Assembly (NCBI GenBank): GCA_946800325.1
Contig: OX326959.1
Coordinates: 5,414,501 to 5,478,500 of the forward strand
Origin: Luzula sylvatica
Taxonomy: Eukaryota > Streptophyta > Magnoliopsida > Poales > Juncaceae
Direction of reading: 5' to 3'
DNA: 64,000 nucleotides
Shown here: in pieces, positions 12,566 through 24,868 of the stretch
How positions within the stretch are numbered: the first letter of the stretch is position 1
Layout of the letters: every line of letters begins with the position of its first letter
Notes under the pieces: model-generated
What the model was told of the DNA's origin: nothing
Seen by the model: the letters and a program-made list of their open reading frames with translations, nothing else
Database searches by the model: none
Program-made: the position numbers and the translations under genes

Positions 12566-12729
12566 TCACAATTCACTATTCACAATTCACTGTTCACTGT
12601 TCACTATTTAATTATAAAAATTTCATATACTTCTATAATCCAAGCAAACACTAAAATACAACATGAATTCATAAATAATTAAAAATGAAAAGTTGGCATT
12701 TCCTGGCTTCCACGATCTCCCATTTTGAT

Positions 12730-12749
12730 CTCTCTCTCTCTCTCTCTCT
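12730..12749. repeat. (TC)n microsatellite
   Basis: Ten CT units inside the hAT element, upstream of its transposase gene, probably in the 5' leader. Confidence 0.7.
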
Positions 12750-13308
12750 AGTCTGTCAGATTCCTTTATCCCTAAACTTTCCTTCCACGACCCAACGGTT
12801 GCAAATTTTGAATTTGGTCCCCCCCAATCACTGTGTAACGCTCCAAAACACTGTATAACGCTCCAATTTTTACCCCTATAAAATCCCCCAACCTCCAATT
12901 CATTAATTCACACAACCAACTATCAATCTCTCATATTCTCTACACTCAAACTCTCATATTCTTATTTTAAAGCTCTAAATATTTTTTATATTTTATTTAA
13001 ATTCGTTTATATAAAAAAAATCCAAAAAAAATAGTTATATTAGTTATTTAGTTATATTTAGTTGTTGGAGGTATCCTAAAAAAATCTCAAAAATTCGACA
13101 TCGCTTGGAAAAATTTGAGGTATGAAGGTCCAATCTTATTATTTATTTTTCTTAATATAATTTTATTTTTGGATTTTTATAGATTTTTTTTATTCGGATT
13201 TTTATTTATTAGGAGAGAAATAGTTATATGCTTACATTTTGTAATTAAAAAATGTTAACTAAAATTGTTTGTATAACTTTTTTGGAATAATATTTTTTGT
13301 AGTGAAAA

Positions 13309-15658
13309 ATGGCATCTCCATCTAACAACAACCCTCAAAACACGTTTGATTCAAACAACGAAGAATTTGGACGACGATTAAGCGATGCTATTTTCGGTGA
13401 TACAAGCAATTATCCACAAAATCCCAATTATCCTACACCTACTTATCCCAATTTTCCTCCCCCTAATTATCCACAAAATCCCAATTTTCCTCCCCCTAAT
13501 TATCCACAAAATCCCAATTTCCCTCCTCAAAATTATCCACATAATCCCAATTTCCTTCCTTCATATTTTCAACCATCACCACAATTTGCACAAGACCTTA
13601 ATGTTTATCCTCAATCATCTCCGCATAACTATTCAAGTGGAACGGGTGGTTCTAGCACAACCGTTCATGCCACCACTTCCGAGGACGTCGAAATTCAAGT
13701 AGAAACGGAGGTCGACCCGGCGGTGCCGACGGCTTCTAAGAAAAGAAAGAAAGCAAAATACACCAAGCCATTTTGGAGTTTCTTCGAGATGACACTCGAT
13801 GATGAAGGAAATTGTGTAAGCGCAAGGTGTAAGGTACGCAATTGTAAAGCCGAATATTTGTATACTAGCGCAAATGGTACCAACTCATTTAGTAGACATG
13901 CCGACAAACATATTAAGGCCAAAGAAGAACCACCGGTAAGCATGGTCTTTCTTATTCTTGTATTACCGCACATTATATCGATGCCGCTTGGGTTTTACAA
14001 AAAAGAGTTATTAGTTTTCGTGTAGTAGATTTTCCGCACACCGCGGAAGTAATTTTCAAGCAATTATGAGTGTTTTAAGAGAATATAATTTGAAAACCGA
14101 TTTAGAAACTAAAATTTCTTCCATTTCTTTTGATAATGCTAGCAATAATATTAAAGCGGTAGAATATTTGATCCGTGCCCTAAACCCAATTATGAGCGGA
14201 GTAATGTTTCACCAAAAATGTGCTTGTCATATCCTTAACCTCACGGTAAAGTCGGGACTTAAAACACCCGGGGTTGATGGTTTGATAAAAAAATTTAAAG
14301 AGAGTCTTACTTTTATTTATTCTAATAATGTAAGAAAACAACAATTTCATGCTTTATGTCAAAGGTTGAATTTGAGTAAGTTGAGTGTGCCATGGGATGT
14401 TGATACCCGTTGGAATTCAACTTATAGAATGTTAGCTCGATGTCTTAATTATCGAGATGCTATCGATGAACAATTGAGCTCCTCGCCCGAAGGATTGACT
14501 ATGATGCTAACCGTGAGTGAGTGGAACCAATTAGTTCTATTGATGAATTTTCTTGAAGCTTTTTTCAAGGCGACGGTTAAGTTGTCTTGCTCGTATACAC
14601 CAACCGCGCATGAGTTGCTTCACCACCTCTTATTCATCGCCAAAGTGTATGACGAAATGAAAGGTACATATTTTTTTTGAATTCGGATTTTTTTATATAC
14701 TTACATATTTTTTATATACTTATATTTTTTTGAATTGCAGGAGAAACTTCCAACCCGTCTCTCGCTCCAATTGTAGAAGCTATGAAGGAGAAAATTTTAA
14801 AATATTGGGAAGAAGTACCAAAAGTGACAATTGTTGCAAATGTCCTCCATCCGACATACAAGTTACATTACACGGTAAGAATGGTAAAAAAAATACAAGA
14901 CTTATTTAGATTTATCGAGAGGAACCGAGGAGCCCGAAATACGAGCTTTGATTGAAGAAATGTTTACTGAATACACCAATCAAAGAAGTACCGCACAACC
15001 TACGCCCTCTACGAGATTTAGGTATATATTTTTAAAACTCATATTTTATTTACTATATATATTTTATTTACTATATATATTTTATTTCTTAATAGGTCTA
15101 ATAGCCGAAGTGCATTGTTACTTGAGTTAGATGATGATGATGATGATAGTGTCATGCCAACTAACACAAATGAAGTACAAAGCTATTTTGCATTACCGAG
15201 GGCGCCGGAAGGAGTCGACGTTCTAGATTATTGGAAGAGAAATGCAAATCTTTTTCCCACTCTATCTAGTATGGCTCGTGACATATTCGCTATTCCCATG
15301 TCAACGGTGCCTTCCGAATCTTGTTTTAGTTCGGCAAATAGGATTCTTACCGATAGAAGGTACAATTTTTTTAATTCTTATTTATTTTCATAATTATTAA
15401 AATTTTCACTTATTTTTAATTATCAATAAAAGGAGCCGGTTGGGGCCAAAAGTTTTCGAGCGTCTTGTATGCCTAAAAGATTGGATTGATGCGGATGATC
15501 GAAACGAACTTATGTTAGCTCCCGCAAGTGAATATCCAAATCCAAATGTTGAAGAGACTAGTACCGCCGTCACGGATGTTGATACGGATGATGAATTTGA
15601 TCCCGATGGAGAAAATCCGCATTGGTATATTGAACAAATGCGCAATATACAAATATAG
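13309..15658 (+). pseudogene. hAT transposase (BED finger, RICESLEEPER-like), internally deleted and frameshifted
   Basis: The ATG at 13309 opens an N-terminus with a Pro/Asn/Tyr repeat (YPQNPNFPPPN units, residues 40-90), a basic stretch KKRKKAKYTKPFWSFFEM, and a BED-type zinc finger (CKVRNC ... HADKH). The family normally continues with several hundred residues including the first catalytic aspartate (TSDVW region). Here the frame breaks after 13935 and resumes near 13960 at YIDAAWVLQKRVISFRVVDF, so that block is missing. Later pieces: SFDNASNN and DTRWNSTY (14066-14680); a frame break near 14880-14900; then the hATC dimerisation region (15115-15360, PSESCFSSANRIL), an intron, and a final exon to TAG at 15658. 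At least two lesions make it non-functional. Confidence 0.9.
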
Positions 15659-16227
15659 GTTTGGTATTATATATGCACTCTTTAATTTTTTTTTCTAATT
15701 ATTCAATATTATTATACGTCATCTAAATATTTACTAACAAAAAAAAAAGTTAGAACTCCGCCTATGTTATTTTTTTAACATGGTAAATTAGTAACATAGC
15801 CGGTCTCAAGCCCGGAATAAAGGAGGAGAGCAACTTTTTTTCAACTTTTTTTCATATTGAAATTTTTTTTCTTGTAAAAAATTAGTTGCATATTTTTATT
15901 TCGAATAAAAATTGTTAACCAAATATTTTTATATTTTTATTCACATTTTTAAAATTTATTTTTTTGAATATTTTTTTGAAATCACTGTTCACGTCCGGGA
16001 CCCGTCCGCCCGTCCCGCCCGGGACCCGTCCGCCCGTCCCGCCCGGGACCCGTCTCGCCCGCCGGGTCTAAGGGCGGGTTTTCCCCATCCCTCCAAACGC
16101 ACCCGTCCAAACCCGTGCCCGTGCAACCCGTCAAACCCGTGCACCCGTGCCCGTCTAGACCCGCGCCCGTGCAACCCGTTTGTGCTAGGGACCCGACCCG
16201 TGCCCGTGGCACTACACTAGTGTCGTG

Positions 16228-18086
16228 CACCAAACATCAATCAACAATCCTACGAACTTCGCAACTTTAAATGTCGTAATAAATCAAGAGAAAGATGATA
16301 TTAAACATCATAAATATTAACACGCAAAACCTATATTTTAGAATTGATCATCGAATATCAATCTTTTGTGATCAATTTAGAAATCGTTTTTTAATCTCCC
16401 TCCTATTTATTCTCTTGGACTTTTTCTCTTTGTTAACCTACTTAAGAATTTTTTTTGTATCTTTCGCTCAATCTAACGTCTTCAAATCTACCGTTCTATC
16501 TTAGAGTCTCGTGCAATCACAGTTAAATAACGGTAAATATCCGAATGTCGTTAGAGATGAGAAGAGGATTCAAATTCAATCCGAGTTCTTTAAAAATAGA
16601 CGAGTCCAGTGAAAAATTATCGTAACAAAATCATGAAAAACAAAAAATAGTATTGATAATTATGATAAATCAATTGAATGGGCATCTTCAATTATTCCTG
16701 CAAAAATTAAAAACAAAAAGTATAAATTCAATAGATAAATCAATTGAATGGGCATCTTCAATTATTCATAGGCCAAACATCAATTTAAAACAACAATTTT
16801 CTTTTTTTTTGAAAACTTTAAAATAAAAGTATAACTATGAATAATTAATTCATTATTCCTACAAAAAATATCACCACCTTGTCCTCCTTCCAAACGGAGC
16901 TTAATCACGATTATAATAGTTAACTATAATCTCTAATATTGAATGGGCATCTTCAATTTTTTTTTTTTTAATTGAATTTGACTATGTATTGACTGCATTA
17001 AGCACTTAATCAAGTCATCTTATCATTATTAATATTCTCACTGTAATGCTCTTCACTCCCCTCCAGTCCGATAAAAATTGAGATCTGCAGTATCTTTTCC
17101 GTGTCAAGAAATAACTGAATTAAGCTTCGTACCCTTCCAGTCTGGCAAAAAGATATGATTCGCAACCCCAGTAAGGTAATGAGAGGTGATATTTTGAGAG
17201 TTGAATTTGGGGATTAAGAGGAGAGAGAATAAATTTCTAACAAATACATATTATCTTGATCAAAATAAACGTAAATTGCCAGTATATTTTCTATATAATT
17301 TTATAAAATTATAAAAATGCATATAAGAACAATTTTAAGTGTCCAGAAGAAAAAGATCAATATTTTTTGTACCCTACAAAATATGAAAATTATCCTCATC
17401 TACTTTATTATTTATGTATTATTATTATTAATTATCTAAATTATATATATTTTTCATGTATGGTAGAAGTTATAATGTAGATAAACATATTTTGAAATAG
17501 ATGCTTAATAGAGGGATCAAATTTGTTTATCTTTCAAGGGTTAATCTGATATTTTTTTTATTATTTTTTATTTTTTAGACATACAATGTAGGGATGCTAT
17601 ATGATATGTTGTGATATTTGCAAGGATATACTTGTGTAGATTTATTTTGAAATTTACACGAGTTATATAGGAATTATTTAATTTGTACGATACACAAATA
17701 CTTTCATTTCATTTTGCAAGGCGAACCTAACATTTTCTTTATATGCATATGCATTTTCAAGATTTTATCATTCATTTTGTAAGGCGAACTTAACATTTTC
17801 TTTATATGCATTTTCAAGAGTTTGTAAGGTCATTTTGAAAATGTACTTTTATGGCAACCTTTGAAGGAAAGAAAATATTAAAAAAAATAATGAAAAAATT
17901 TGGTACCCTTATTGCACGAGGTAACATGGTTTAACAAATAAAAAATTCTAAAAAAAATTCTAAAAAATAGCTATTTTGCTCGCATTTACAAACATTACAA
18001 AGCTTTGTTTTTTCGCAATTAGTACTCTAAGCATAAGTTTTTTAGGTATAAGAAGTTAATCCTTTTTTATCCTTTTATTTTCGATT
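16228..18086. other. Intergenic with short local duplications
   Basis: No gene seen. AATCAATTGAATGGGCATCT occurs twice about 70 bases apart (near 16669 and 16739) with a partial third copy near 16941. A segment containing AACATTTTCTTTATATGCAT is tandemly duplicated at 17700-17820. Confidence 0.5.
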
Positions 18087-19027
18087 GGTGTTTGGCAAGA
18101 TGATAAAGATAATAATTGAGATAAGATTGAATATAAAATAAATTATAATACAAATGACTCAAATGCCCTTGCAATTTTTTAGATGTTGTAATTACGAGTC
18201 TTAATTAATTTATTATCAATAACTATGTAATCCAATTACCATTGTTATGTTCTTCATAAATTATATCTTGTGGTGCCGTAACAAAAATGAGATTCTGCTC
18301 ATGATTAAAATGATATACCCTTATCTCAATTAATTAAAGATAATTTACCATTGAATTTGTAAAAAAATGATATTGAGATTTTTTTTGGCATGCAACTAAA
18401 ATTAATTAGCAAAATCTGAAAAATGTATATATTAGCAAATTTGTCCATCACAAAATTTGAAGAAGAAAAACGAATATCCATGAGAAATTTCTCAATCAAG
18501 ATTTGAAAAACAAAGTACTTCAAAAAAAGAAAGTAATGTTTGGATACTTCAATTTATTGTATCAAAATAATCTATCTTAGCAAAAAGCAAATGAATTTTC
18601 AAGCTTTATTTACCTTGATTTTTGACCTATTTATGTTATATTTTCTTGATACTCTTATAATGAGATCTCAAATGAAAGAGAACAAGATGATAAATTTTAT
18701 GATGTAATTTATTTGTGGAGATTGTGAATTTAGGAAGAAAGATTCAAGATTTTTTAGCGGGAAAAAAATGGAGCTTTTATGTTGGGAAAACAATGCCTTG
18801 GAGATGGTGAAGAAAGAAATAGTGACATGGAAAATAGATGAATTAAAAATATATACCTGAGGGTATTTTCGTGATTAAGACTTTGGAATAAAGTGAGAAT
18901 TAGGCTATCATTGCATTTAGATGGGATAAGCTTATGTCTCATTTTTATGCTAATCTTTTTTATCCCAAAAATTTATATGTTTTTTGGCAAAAGATTAGGG
19001 GATAAGTTGGTTTTCCATCCAAACACC
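18087..19027. mobile_element. Possible MITE with GGTGTTTGG termini
   Basis: GGTGTTTGG at 18087-18095 is matched by CCAAACACC at 19019-19027. Just inside, GATAAGATTGA-like and GGGATAAG/CTTATCCC-like motifs recur in inverse orientation. The flanks on both sides belong to the same degenerate AT-rich repeat, as if that repeat had been interrupted. No target duplication could be confirmed. Confidence 0.4.
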
Positions 19028-19520
19028 ACCTAAGATATCTACTTAGGTCTTAGGAAACTTAAATAATATGTTTTTGAAAACGTTTGTATGAAAAGTTAAA
19101 CGACACTACATGTCTTCATCAAATTGTAGAAACATTACAAATCTTGTTTTTGTGCTAGTTAATAGGCGAATCTATTTAGCAATTGGGACTAAAAATAACA
19201 TCTTTTGAGATCGCATGTATCGAAATTATTACGACACAATTTTTCATCATTTCGTACAAACATTACGAAAATATGTTTTTCACAATAAGCAATCAAAGAT
19301 ATATATTTAGGCTTGGGGAGTCCAAATAATTTGTTATTCATAACGTTTGTATTGAAAGTTTTTACGACACAACTTTTAACCAGATTGCAGAAACATTAAG
19401 TACATGACCATGAAATAATTAATAGAGAGTCCAAAGAAGCACGTCGTCGATGGCCATGAAATAATTAATAGAGAGCCAGCGAGCCAGTGGCCAGATCTTT
19501 ACAAATCGGATGGGCGTCGT
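19028..19520. repeat. Degenerate tandem repeat of about 120-130 bp
   Basis: Phrases AACGTTTGTATGAAAAGTT, ACGACACAACTTTTAACC and GTAGAAACATTACAAATCTT recur three times with heavy divergence. A related copy lies left of the MITE candidate near 17970-18050. At 19383-19480 GGCCATGAAATAATTAATAG also occurs twice. Confidence 0.5.
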
Positions 19521-20216
19521 CGATGGCGGTTAACGGTTCTAAATGCTTAACAAGCACATCGACTTGATACAGACCCTAGAAGAAACGTCGATGGCGGTTA
19601 ACGGTTCTAAATGCTTAACAAGCACATCGACTTGATACAGACCCTAGAAGAAACGTCGATGGCGGTTAACGGTTCTAAATGCTTAACAAGCACATCGACT
19701 TGATACAGACCCTAGAAGAAACGTCGATGGCGGTTAACGGTTCTAAATGCTTAACAAGCACATCGACTTGATACAGACCCTAGAAGAAACGTCGATGGCG
19801 GTTAACGGTTCTAAATGCTTAACAAGCACATCGACTTGATACAGACCCTAGAAGAAACGTCGATGGCGGTTAACGGTTCTAAATGCTTAACAAGCACATC
19901 GACTTGATACAGACCCTAGAAGAAACGTCGATGGCGGTTAACGGTTCTAAATGCTTAACAAGCACATCGACTTGATACAGACCCTAGAAGAAACGTCGAT
20001 GGCGGTTAACGGTTCTAAATGCTTAACAAGCACATCGACTTGATACAGACCCTAGAAGAAACGTCGATGGCGGTTAACGGTTCTAAATGCTTAACAAGCA
20101 CATCGACTTGATACAGACCCTAGAAGAAACGTCGATGGCGGTTAACGGTTCTAAATGCTTAACAAGCACATCGACTTGATACAGACCCTAGAAGAAACAT
20201 CGATGGCGGTTAACGG
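19521..20216. repeat. 68-bp minisatellite, 10 full copies plus 16 bp
   Basis: Units start at 19521, 19589, 19657 and so on every 68 bases to 20201. Each begins CGATGGCGGTTAACGGTTCT and ends AGACCCTAGAAGAAACGT. Copies are identical by eye except one base (ACAT for ACGT) at the last junction. The unit contains TAA stops and 68 is not a multiple of three, so it is not coding. There are no variable spacers, which excludes a CRISPR array. The near identity implies recent amplification or ongoing homogenisation. Confidence 0.98.
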
Positions 20217-21994
20217 CGACTGGATCTGCAACCGGCGACATGTGAGTTTGGACGGGTGACTTCAGTCCTGGACGGAGTTAACAAGCACGATCCAGAGGAG
20301 CGTGCAATAATAAAGAATTAGTAAGTTTTGTTTTTTTAAACTGTTAATTTTGCTGAGATTGGTCTTTTTTTTGTTAATTCCAGGGAACGAGGTATATATT
20401 TTGTGTGTGGAATTTACAATATTTTGGGTAAAAGTAGTTAGTTTGGCAATTCAATTTTGATCAATTGCGCCGATAACAAACACCTTAAATATTATTTTTC
20501 AGATTTGATAATTCAATTTCAGTTTGATAATTCAATTTCAGATTTGATATTCAATTTCAGTTCGGTAATTCAATTTCAGATTTGGTTATATTGTTGTTCG
20601 TTTGAAAGTACAGCTTGTTTGACATATTTAGTGCAGATTTTTGAATGGATTACTTGTGTTTTTTTTGTATGGATGTGCTAATTGCCATATCAAAGAAGAT
20701 TTGCTGTTTAGAAATTCAATGATTTTTTTCTTATGGATGCCGGATATTTTGCTAGTTTTTGGTTATTTACAAATTTATTGTTTTTGTTAATTTCGATTTT
20801 CAGATATATTTAATGGAGACGAAAAAGGGAAAATGAAGGCAATTAAGGAAGAAGAGGATCAGAAGATTTAATTGCTGGCGCCTTTTTGGATATGGATATG
20901 TTTAATTGTTTAGTAGGTAGTAATTCAATAATTTTTTCTTGAATGATGAGAGATTTGTTGGTATTTAAACTTGAATTGGTAATTGTACTTTTAATTCATA
21001 CCAAATTTAAATAAAATTTCTTATATCTAGTATTTTTTTTCCTGTCAATATCACTATCCATCAGAGATATGTAACGAAGACAATTAAGGATGGATCGACA
21101 TGAAGGTTTTTTTGGATATGCAAAGAGATTATTAAAAAATAATTATTTTTAAAGATTTGATTTAAATTTTGTTATTTCTTAATGATATAGTGGAAGTGTG
21201 CACTAATTATATATATTGTGACAGCTTCCATTTTGAAGAGTGGAAAAAATCCTGAGAAATTTTTTGATTTTTTTTTATCAAATTCGTGTTAGATTTGATC
21301 TTATGTGTTAATTTCAAATACGTGTTAGATTTTATTTTTTACTACATTGCCAAATAACAATTCATTATCATGTACTAGGAAAAGCAAATACAAAATTCTC
21401 AGATATACTGATTATTGAAGAGTTGAAACAAAACAGTTAATTGCCAATGAACAAATAAAGAATGATATCCATGTAAATATATGAGCCTTGTATTGAAACA
21501 ATGTGTATACTACAAGAAATTAAAGAGTTGGGTAATGATTATTTACAGATCAAATGAAAGTTCAATTAACTATTACAAACTCAACTTAGAAATTGAATTA
21601 CAAATTGAACTTAATAACAGTCAAATTTGTGTGATATACAAATTGAAACAATTGAATTAACTCACATACCCATTAACACGTAATTGACCCTCCATTTGCA
21701 TGATTCAATACGAATTGGAATAACCTTACAATTAACTCAAAAAAGTCCCCGATAAATTGCTGAAATTATTGGACTGGAATTGTCTCTAAAAATTTCAATA
21801 AATAATTGACATAAAATAATAATTGAATTAACCATGAAATCGACAATTCAATTAACTCAAATTACCATTATAATACCTTGTAAAAATCACCAGTAAATAT
21901 AAACAGTCAATTATCTTTAACAAAACTTGTCAATTAAAATCACATTATCACAAAACAAGAGAAATTAGGAAATTAAGTACCATTCAAAAATATT
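20217..21994. other. Intergenic, no supported gene
   Basis: The first 100 bases (GCGACTGGATCTGCAACCGG ...) are less AT-rich and may be the unique flank from which the minisatellite grew. The rest is AT-rich with repeated 'AATTCAATTTCAG' at 20505-20580 and 'TTGAATTA' phrases at 21500-21900. No convincing coding frame. Confidence 0.5.
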
Positions 21995-23356
21995 ATCTCT
22001 GGCACTCAAACTGTTCTCTTCCATTTCGGGCCTTCAAATAAATTGGTCCAATCAAGTTTTGTGCCCATTGCAGTACCAGACCATCACCATGAATTGATTG
22101 GAAACATCTTAGGTTGCGACAAAAAATCACTACTCATACAATACTTGGGTCTACCACTTTCAATTAAGAAACCAACTAAAATCACATTCCAGCCACTCCT
22201 GGATAAAGTGCCAGATAGATTGTCAATTTGGAAAGGTAAATTATTATCACTCGGGAGAAGATTAACCTTAGTACAATCCGTGCTAACAGCACTCTCGTTA
22301 CATTACATGCAAGCTATGACGCTTCCCAAATGGTTGATCCAAAAAATCGACAAAGCGACTAGGAAATAGAGGGAAACAATCATGTTCAGGTGGCCACTGC
22401 CTGATCAGTTGGAATAGAGTCACACTCCCAAAGATAAATAGAGGCCTTGGAGTGATAAATCTAACCATCCATAATAACTCCCTCATCTTAAAATGGTTAT
22501 GGAAACTCCTAGCCGAGCCGGAGGGACTATGAGCACAATCGATAACTTCAATTTATAATATGGAAACACCACAAGATTTGATAAGTATACCCAACAAATA
22601 CTCTTCATACTTCATAAAGGATCTTATCAAGTTGCTCCTTTTTCTAAAATCTCCGCCTTCAAGGATAACGACATATGAAAATGGAAATAGAACTCTAAAG
22701 GAACATTCTCATCGACATCCGCATATCGTATTTGGAAAACCCCGGAATAATAGTTCGTTGGAACAACAAATTGTGGAAAGCAAATATCCCACAAAAAGTT
22801 AAATTCTTCGCATGACTATTGTTCAACCAACGACTCATGTTGGTGGACAACCTAATCAAAAAAGAATGGTCGTGCCAAAGAACCTATCCCAATTGTTCTA
22901 ATGCATCGGTCGAAAACACGAACCACCTTTTCATGGAATGCTCTTTCGCCAAAGTCATTTGGTACAAATTATCCACCGTTATGGGTAAACCAATCAAAAC
23001 GGACACCGATGTTACATCCATGTGCCAATAAAAATAAATTCCAAGATCGAGAGAGAGCAATCTGGGATAAAACGTTCATGGCATGCGTCTGGAATATATG
23101 AAAAAGAAGGAACAAAATGATTTTCACGAAAAAAAGTCTACCAATCACAAACACATTCACGCTAGCGATGCAGGAGGCCGAGAGGTGGAACATCCTAGGA
23201 TAAGCTTTTTATTGTACTGTTTACATGGTATGTACTTTGTCGCTGTAGGTTGCTAGGAGTTAAGAGTTTTATAGAACCGTGATAAACATATGTAAATATT
23301 CATTTTATATAAATTAAAAATCCGAGCAACAACCAGTTGCTCATTCAAAAAAAAAA
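21995..23356 (+). mobile_element. LINE (non-LTR retrotransposon) 3' remnant
   Basis: Three-prime part of an L1-type element. SISGLQINWS (21995-22045) and then ILGCDKKSLLIQYLGLPLSI and LLSLGRRLTLVQSVLTAL (22043-22369) match the end of plant LINE reverse transcriptases. A zinc-binding RVT region follows (22780-23031: CSNASVENTNHLFMECSFAK). At least three frame changes or stops separate the pieces, so it is dead. After about 300 non-coding bases it ends in TTGCTCATTC followed by ten A (23347-23356), the expected poly(A) tail. The 5' end is missing, as in most LINE copies. Confidence 0.88.
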
Positions 23357-24868
23357 TACTACTGATTGCATGGTGTTTGTAAGGTATTTGTAATCAGATA
23401 CCATTAAATGCCCATTTCTTCCCAATTTGTTATGTTTAGCCAGAATGTAGAAATTGCGTAAAGAAACCACCTTGTTGTAATTGGAATTAACGTATGATCT
23501 TTGAAAATGAAATCTGGTAATTTAAAAAGGAAACAAGCGTTAATGATAATTAATCGGGAGTGGAAAAATCTCACATGAAGGGAGGAGAGTACTAATGAGT
23601 TAGAGCAACAACAATGGTGAGAGAGAAAAGCCAACAAAAAGGGGGACGTATTGGGCAGTGTATGAGCATAATAGGCAGCGCCGTACTTGGCAGTGGTGTG
23701 GTGATGAGATGGAGATGGCATGGTAGGGAGCGGCGGTACTAGTCGATGAGATGAAGATGCCAGTGGCCGTATATGGGCGTAAAGAAACCATACTCATTTC
23801 ACCCAAGCTTCTCTATCGCTCGGTCTCTCTCTCACCCAAGCTTCTCTCTGACCCAAGATGGTACTCAAAATTAAGGAGGAGTAGAGAGAGAAACGAGGAT
23901 TAATATGTGGTGTGCGTGATAAGTATGTATATTGACACCAGTCCAATCAATCAAACTCCTAATTTATGAGCCTGCAAATGTCTATTCACAAATACTTTTA
24001 GTTAACTGAAATGGGAGCACCACCTAATTAAGTGCAGCGGGTTCGGTTAAAACGGGTTAACAGGTTAAGTGAATCGGGTTGTGGTCTCGGGTTAACGGGT
24101 TACTGACGTCAAGTGTGACATCATCGATGATGTATTTGTCAAGTATTGGGGGAGGAGTATAATTTCCCATTAATAAATGGAGGTCTTTCAATTGGGAGAC
24201 CTGTGATCGTCGCCTGTTGGGCCAATGGCCAGGGCCGGCCCTGATAATAAATACACTCCACCAAAAATTATCTTCACAATAATAAATAGATACAATTTTT
24301 TAAATGAGAATGAGATTGTTTACAACGCGTCTTACTTTTTTCTTTCTTTACATATTCAGCGAAACAAGAGATGCGCAGAGGGAACATTAACATGGTTTGG
24401 AAGCTATCCAACTTCGGAGAGTTAGGCCACGACCAAGAGTCGAGAGATGATTCAGATTCCCCCCCTCAAACCAGGTATTAAGATAAGGTGAAAGTTAACT
24501 TTAAAGAACGAGACGAGAATTTGTCATCGGAGTGGGAGAGGGACATAATGACTGCCCATGACAAAATAAACTAATGAATCAACACTTCTTGATGATGGAC
24601 CGTCTTTATAAAATTTTATATCATTATTTTATGTTTACAATGGGCATGATGTAAATTCAGTAAAAAAAACATATTAGGTGTTAGTTAAATCCAACAAATC
24701 GTTTTTACTCTTATCTTTTAGATCAAACAAAACAACAAGCGATGAAATCAAAGACAGATAAAACAGCTAAACTATATAAGACAAGTAAGCCCAACAAATC
24801 TCATACTTTAATTATATACATATGAAAACAAAACTATATACATTTTATTGGAAAATAAGAAAGATTAA
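23357..24868. other. Intergenic; a palindromic hAT-like end at 24230-24243
   Basis: No gene supported. A Ser/Pro/His-rich frame on the minus strand (23404-23721) has no recognisable domain. CAGGGCCGGCCCTG (24230-24243) is a perfect 14-bp palindrome resembling known hAT termini, but no partner end was found. GGGTTAACGGGTTA-type motifs recur at 24038-24105. Confidence 0.45.

Larger units (their letters stand above)
12326..16227 (+). mobile_element. Full-length hAT transposon with 8-bp target duplication
   Basis: The element is 12334-16219 (3886 bp), bounded by perfect 13-bp terminal inverted repeats TAGTGTAGTGCCA (12334-12346) and TGGCACTACACTA (16207-16219). Outside lies the 8-bp direct duplication GTGTCGTG (12326-12333 and 16220-16227). 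An 8-bp duplication and short inverted repeats define the hAT superfamily. Both ends carry 150-250 bases of GC-rich subterminal repeats (ACCCGCCCGACCCG-type left, ACCCGTCCGCCCGTCCCGCC-type right), the usual location of hAT transposase binding sites. The interior holds a decayed RICESLEEPER-type transposase gene. The intact ends could still be mobilised in trans. Confidence 0.95.

Noticed and set aside
12292..12682. Open frames over the left hAT end, and similar frames at 15912-16233
   Set aside because: They are readings of GC-rich subterminal repeats and cross the transposon boundary.
19521..20216. CRISPR-like periodic array
   Set aside because: Units are 68 bp head to tail without unique spacers, in a plant genome.
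23404..23806. Ser/His/Pro-rich minus-strand frames
   Set aside because: There is no domain, the codon pattern is poor, and two overlapping frames of similar quality indicate chance.
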